From assembly GCF_042683045.1 (NCBI RefSeq), contig NZ_JBHUIT010000017.1, positions 186,001-250,000 on the forward strand: DNA of 64,000 nt, given 5' to 3'. The stretch is from Luteolibacter algae. Its GTDB lineage: Bacteria > Verrucomicrobiota > Verrucomicrobiia > Verrucomicrobiales > Akkermansiaceae. Made by a program: the position numbers and the translations under genes. Below, in pieces: positions 61,761 to 64,000 of the stretch (the stretch's first letter is position 1; each line of letters opens with the position of its first letter). The notes below the pieces were generated by a model. The model was not told the DNA's origin, ran no database searches, and saw nothing but the letters and a program-made list of their open reading frames with translations.

Positions 61761-62467
61761 TGAGCTGCATTTCTGAGCAACTTGATGAAATCCAGGAGCG
61801 GATCCGACGCGCCGCCATCGCGGCTGGTCGGCATCCTGATTCCGTAAAGCTGATTGCTGTTTCCAAGACGTTTCCAGCTGATGCGGTTCTCCAGGCTTTC
61901 AAAGCCGGACAAAAATGTTTCGGCGAAAGTCGGCTTCAGGAAGCTGCACCAAAGATCGGATTGCTCCCCGAAGGCTTGGACTGGCATTTCATAGGTAGAG
62001 TTCAGAGTAACAAGGTCAGAAAAATACTCCCTCTCTTCGGGAGTATCCATGCCGTGGATTCACTCAAATTGGCGAAATATACCGATGGAGTAGCCGGAGA
62101 TCTAGGAGTGGCTCCGAAGGCGTTTCTCCAGGTGAATATCGCAGGAGAGGTTACCAAAGGAGGCTTCGCTCCAGAGGACTTGGATCGATCGATTGAAGAA
62201 CTACGATTCCTTAAACACTTGAAAATCGTGGGTTTGATGACCATCCCTCCGGCTGTGGAGGAAGCTGGGCAATCACGGGTTTGGTTCCGCAAACTGAGGG
62301 AATTGAGAGATGAAATCGTGGCAAAACATTCGATCGGTCTGCCTGATCTTAGCATGGGGATGAGCGGAGATTTCGAGATCGCAATCGAAGAAGGCGCAAC
62401 GCATGTGCGTGTCGGATCCGCTATTTTTGGAATGCGGGATTATAAAATTTCCGGAGAATTAGGATAA
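61760..62467 (+). CDS. YggS-family PLP-binding protein
   Basis: 235 residues. PLP-homeostasis family features: LIAVSKTFPADAVLQAF (Lys that binds PLP), FGESRLQEAAPK, WHFIGRVQSNKVR, VNIAGEVTKGG, GLMTIPP and SMGMSGDFEIAIEEGATHVRVGSAIFG. It controls PLP and amino-acid levels and is cytosolic. In many bacteria it sits with pilT or proC genes; here it follows prc. Confidence 0.95.
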   Translation: MSCISEQLDEIQERIRRAAIAAGRHPDSVKLIAVSKTFPADAVLQAFKAGQKCFGESRLQEAAPKIGLLPEGLDWHFIGRVQSNKVRKILPLFGSIHAVDSLKLAKYTDGVAGDLGVAPKAFLQVNIAGEVTKGGFAPEDLDRSIEELRFLKHLKIVGLMTIPPAVEEAGQSRVWFRKLRELRDEIVAKHSIGLPDLSMGMSGDFEIAIEEGATHVRVGSAIFGMRDYKISGELG

Positions 62468-62472
62468 ACGCC

Positions 62473-62778
62473 ATGAAGCAATTGGAAAATGTTTGTAAAA
62501 TCGGTGATGAACTTGCTCTGAGTTACGAGGATGGCAGCGAGATGTATTTTTCCTTACCCATGCTGCGAAGAGCCTGTCCCTGTGCACAATGCCAGGGCGA
62601 GCCTGATGCGATGGGTCGGGTTCTGCGCCCTGTGGTCGAGCACGGACCAGGTGCTTTTGAACTGAAGCGTTTCGAAAAGGTGGGAGGTTACGGGTTACAA
62701 TTGTTCTGGGGCGATGGACACGGGACGGGAATTTTTAGTATGGCCTATCTGCAAAAGCTCAACGACTTACAGGAATAA
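62473..62778 (+). CDS. DUF971 protein
   Basis: 101 residues, a single DUF971 domain (the N-terminal domain of gamma-butyrobetaine hydroxylase): FSLPMLRRACPCAQCQG and LQLFWGDGHGTGIFSMAYLQKL. The CPCAQC cysteines may bind iron-sulphur or zinc. Stand-alone DUF971 proteins are linked in some bacteria to Fe-S metabolism or ATP-dependent Fe-S carriers. Coupled to the YggS gene (5-base gap). Confidence 0.9.
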   Translation: MKQLENVCKIGDELALSYEDGSEMYFSLPMLRRACPCAQCQGEPDAMGRVLRPVVEHGPGAFELKRFEKVGGYGLQLFWGDGHGTGIFSMAYLQKLNDLQE

Positions 62779-62811
62779 AAAAACTCCGGTCCCATTCAAT
62801 TGGAACCGGAG
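62777..62811 (-). terminator. Rho-independent terminator of the repeat lipoprotein gene
   Basis: CTCCGGT and ACCGGAG (62784-62811) form a 7-bp stem with a further paired CCA/TGG section; the A run at 62777-62783 gives a T run on the minus strand. It sits about 33 bases beyond the lipoprotein stop and overlaps the end of the DUF971 gene. Confidence 0.85.
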
Positions 62812-62843
62812 CTTGGAAAAGTAGCTGAAGCTATCAGTTGCCC

Positions 62844-63302
62844 TTATTCGGCATCCTGAGCTTCTGCTTTTACTTCGTCAGCCGCATTCTGAACTGCATT
62901 TGCAGCATCTTCAGTGGCTTTGGCTGCTTTTTCTTTCGCATCTTCCATCGCCTTTTCACCGCTTTTCTGGGCGTCGGTAGCAGCATCTTCGGTGGCATTT
63001 TTCGCATCATTAGCTGCCCCGGTGATGTTTTCCTTCATTTCTTTGCCTGCATCGATGGTTGCGTCTTTGGCTTTCTCCATTGCCTCGCCGGTTGCTTCCG
63101 CTGCTTCTTTGGTAGCTTCCTTGGCATCGGACGCCGCTTCTTTGGTAGCTTCCGCTGCTGAATCTGCCATCTCCTTAACGCCCTCGGCGACTTTGTCCGC
63201 ACCGGTGGACATCTCTTCTTTGACAGATTCGCTGGTATCGCAGGATGCGAGAGCGATTACGAGAGGGAGGGCGATGGCTGTTGATAGGATTCTTGCTTTC
63301 AT
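62844..63302 (-). CDS. Alanine/lysine/glutamate-repeat lipoprotein
   Basis: 152 residues. Lipobox ALASC after the signal sequence, then a long, uninterrupted amphipathic helix of 11-residue-like repeats (EATKEAASDAKEATKEAAEATG, AEDAK-type units), free of Cys, Trp, Pro and nearly of aromatics. Such sequences resemble LEA-like and apolipoprotein-like proteins. A role in envelope spacing or desiccation/osmotic protection is guessed, not shown. The composition makes the opposite strand look like a hydrophobic protein. Confidence 0.8.
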   Translation of the reverse strand: MKARILSTAIALPLVIALASCDTSESVKEEMSTGADKVAEGVKEMADSAAEATKEAASDAKEATKEAAEATGEAMEKAKDATIDAGKEMKENITGAANDAKNATEDAATDAQKSGEKAMEDAKEKAAKATEDAANAVQNAADEVKAEAQDAE

Positions 63303-63486
63303 GATGTAAGTATTGTCTTGTTGGTATAATTTGACCGCCTGTGATGCGGCCCAATTGGATGGCTAGGTTTATGGAAGGAACGAATCAAAGCAACCTGTTT
63401 AACGATATTTGTATATTACCCTCGAATGGTCGTCAGTCTTCCCTTGCGGATAGCCGGTTACGGCATTTCAATCCTCCGCGCACCAC

Positions 63487-64000
63487 ATGTATCTTTTAAA
63501 GAAAGTCTTTGAGCTAAGGGAAAAAGCCCATCCGGATCACGAGAAGCCCTTTTTGGAGCATCTCGAGGACTTGAGGGTGATGATTACTAGGGTAGTGATC
63601 ACATTAGTGATTTCGATGATTGTCTGCTTTGCCTTCCAGAAGCAGCTGATGAATATCCTACGGGCTCCGGCGGAGAAAGTCCTTCTGGTGAAACAGCAGG
63701 AAACGATGCCGAGCGAAAGCAAGTTCGAGAACATCGTGGTGCCGACCGTTGAAGACTGGAATGAGGCGAAAGATCTGGAGCAAACCGCGGCAGCCTTGGA
63801 TGAAGTCCAGCGTGCGAAATTTTTCAAAGCACTGGGAGAGCCGGATATGGAATTCCATGCGCGGAGCGTCAGTCTCCTGAGGGCGACGATGGCTCTTCCG
63901 GAAGAAACTCGGGAAGACTTCATCAAGAACCTGGAGATGGGCGAAAAAATGACAAACCAGCTCTTGGCGTTGTTGGATTCCGGTCCCGATGTGACGCCGA
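63487..64000 (+). CDS. tatC: Twin-arginine translocase TatC, 3' end missing
   Basis: 171 residues visible, running off the window. The start gives MYLLKKVFELREKAH; PFLEHLEDLRVMITRVV is the TatC cytoplasmic motif, and the first membrane segment (ITLVISMIVCFAF, about 36-53) follows, then LRAP as in E. coli's SAPL. After that point there are about 110 charged residues (FENIVVPTVEDWNEAKDLEQ, ARSVSLLRATMALPEETREDF) before any second membrane segment, where E. coli has roughly 25-30. The first periplasmic loop is thus much longer. TatC is the receptor core for folded-protein export. Confidence 0.82.
   Translation, partial: MYLLKKVFELREKAHPDHEKPFLEHLEDLRVMITRVVITLVISMIVCFAFQKQLMNILRAPAEKVLLVKQQETMPSESKFENIVVPTVEDWNEAKDLEQTAAALDEVQRAKFFKALGEPDMEFHARSVSLLRATMALPEETREDFIKNLEMGEKMTNQLLALLDSGPDVTP

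Noticed and set aside
62838..63309. Two plus-strand open frames, hydrophobic and Ala/Ser-rich
   Set aside because: They are the complement of the repeat lipoprotein, which has a lipobox, a plausible start and a terminator.
1..64000. tRNA, rRNA, CRISPR arrays, insertion sequences, phage genes, replication origin
   Set aside because: Reading both strands by eye, I found no tRNA-like cloverleaf with a T-loop consensus, no spaced direct repeats, no transposase or integrase and no DnaA-box cluster. A covariance-model scan could still find a diverged RNA gene.

Overview
The window reads as a stretch of a Gram-negative bacterial chromosome, most probably a verrucomicrobial one (order Verrucomicrobiales, inferred). 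Supporting signs, none decisive alone, are several secreted or lipobox proteins, an outer-membrane-type protein, OpgG/OpgH, an orphan prepilin-type protein, two Gfo/Idh/MocA oxidoreductases, an ArsR-methyltransferase fusion beside metK-ahcY, a lysine/alanine-rich histone-like tail on a BlaI-type protein, and start codons mostly preceded by A/T-rich sequence rather than a clear Shine-Dalgarno. Genes are dense on both strands. The only gap of about 300 bases is 8673-8973. I see no rRNA, tRNA, CRISPR array, insertion sequence, phage gene or replication origin.

Layout. 1-7.5 kb: 3' end of a Gfo/Idh oxidoreductase, a phosphodiesterase-like enzyme, a zinc-ribbon membrane protein, a beta-CASP metallo-hydrolase, an exported alpha/beta hydrolase and an ArgA-type acetylglutamate synthase. 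7.6-8.7 kb: a leftward set of small envelope proteins (DUF1328, DUF883-like, lipoprotein). 9-16 kb: an exported c-type haem protein, the NAD(P)H-hydrate repair enzyme, and a glucan operon opgG - unknown membrane protein - opgH. 16-23 kb: DEAD-box helicase, EamA exporter, then an outer-membrane-type protein and a four-gene Mn/Fe ABC importer (sitABCD). Near-identical DtxR/MntR-like boxes precede both the outer-membrane gene and sitA.

23-34 kb: mostly housekeeping and envelope genes: an M29-like peptidase, DUF151 nuclease, gamma-carbonic anhydrase, PAP2 phosphatase, glycosyltransferase plus L,D-transpeptidase, ribosomal protein S20, FolK, an unusual SDR and a DegP-like protease. 33.4-37 kb: the S-adenosylmethionine cycle locus, with an ArsR-methyltransferase regulator divergent from metK-ahcY across a short intergenic region holding a strong palindrome. 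37-42.4 kb: an Xre/RES toxin-antitoxin pair, GH13 glucosidase-like enzyme, arabinose-5-phosphate isomerase and a BaiN/HI0933-type flavoprotein.

42.6-49.7 kb: seven closely packed rightward genes that look like one catabolic operon for a sugar acid: beta-decarboxylating dehydrogenase, cyclase-family hydrolase, MFS importer, Gfo/Idh dehydrogenase, a four-helix-bundle/VOC fusion, a DUF1537 four-carbon-acid kinase and an exported Kelch protein. This is the best candidate in the window for an undescribed pathway.

49.7-64 kb: Xaa-Pro aminopeptidase, trpF, a TatD nuclease, LysM lipoprotein, a thioredoxin-fold protein lacking one active-site cysteine, the BlaI-histone-tail fusion, a small HTH protein, an exported protein resembling the SecD P1 head, an M23 peptidase, a large unknown exported protein, an orphan pseudopilin, the Prc protease, a YggS PLP-binding protein, a DUF971 protein, a repeat-rich lipoprotein, and the 5' part of tatC, whose first periplasmic loop appears greatly enlarged.
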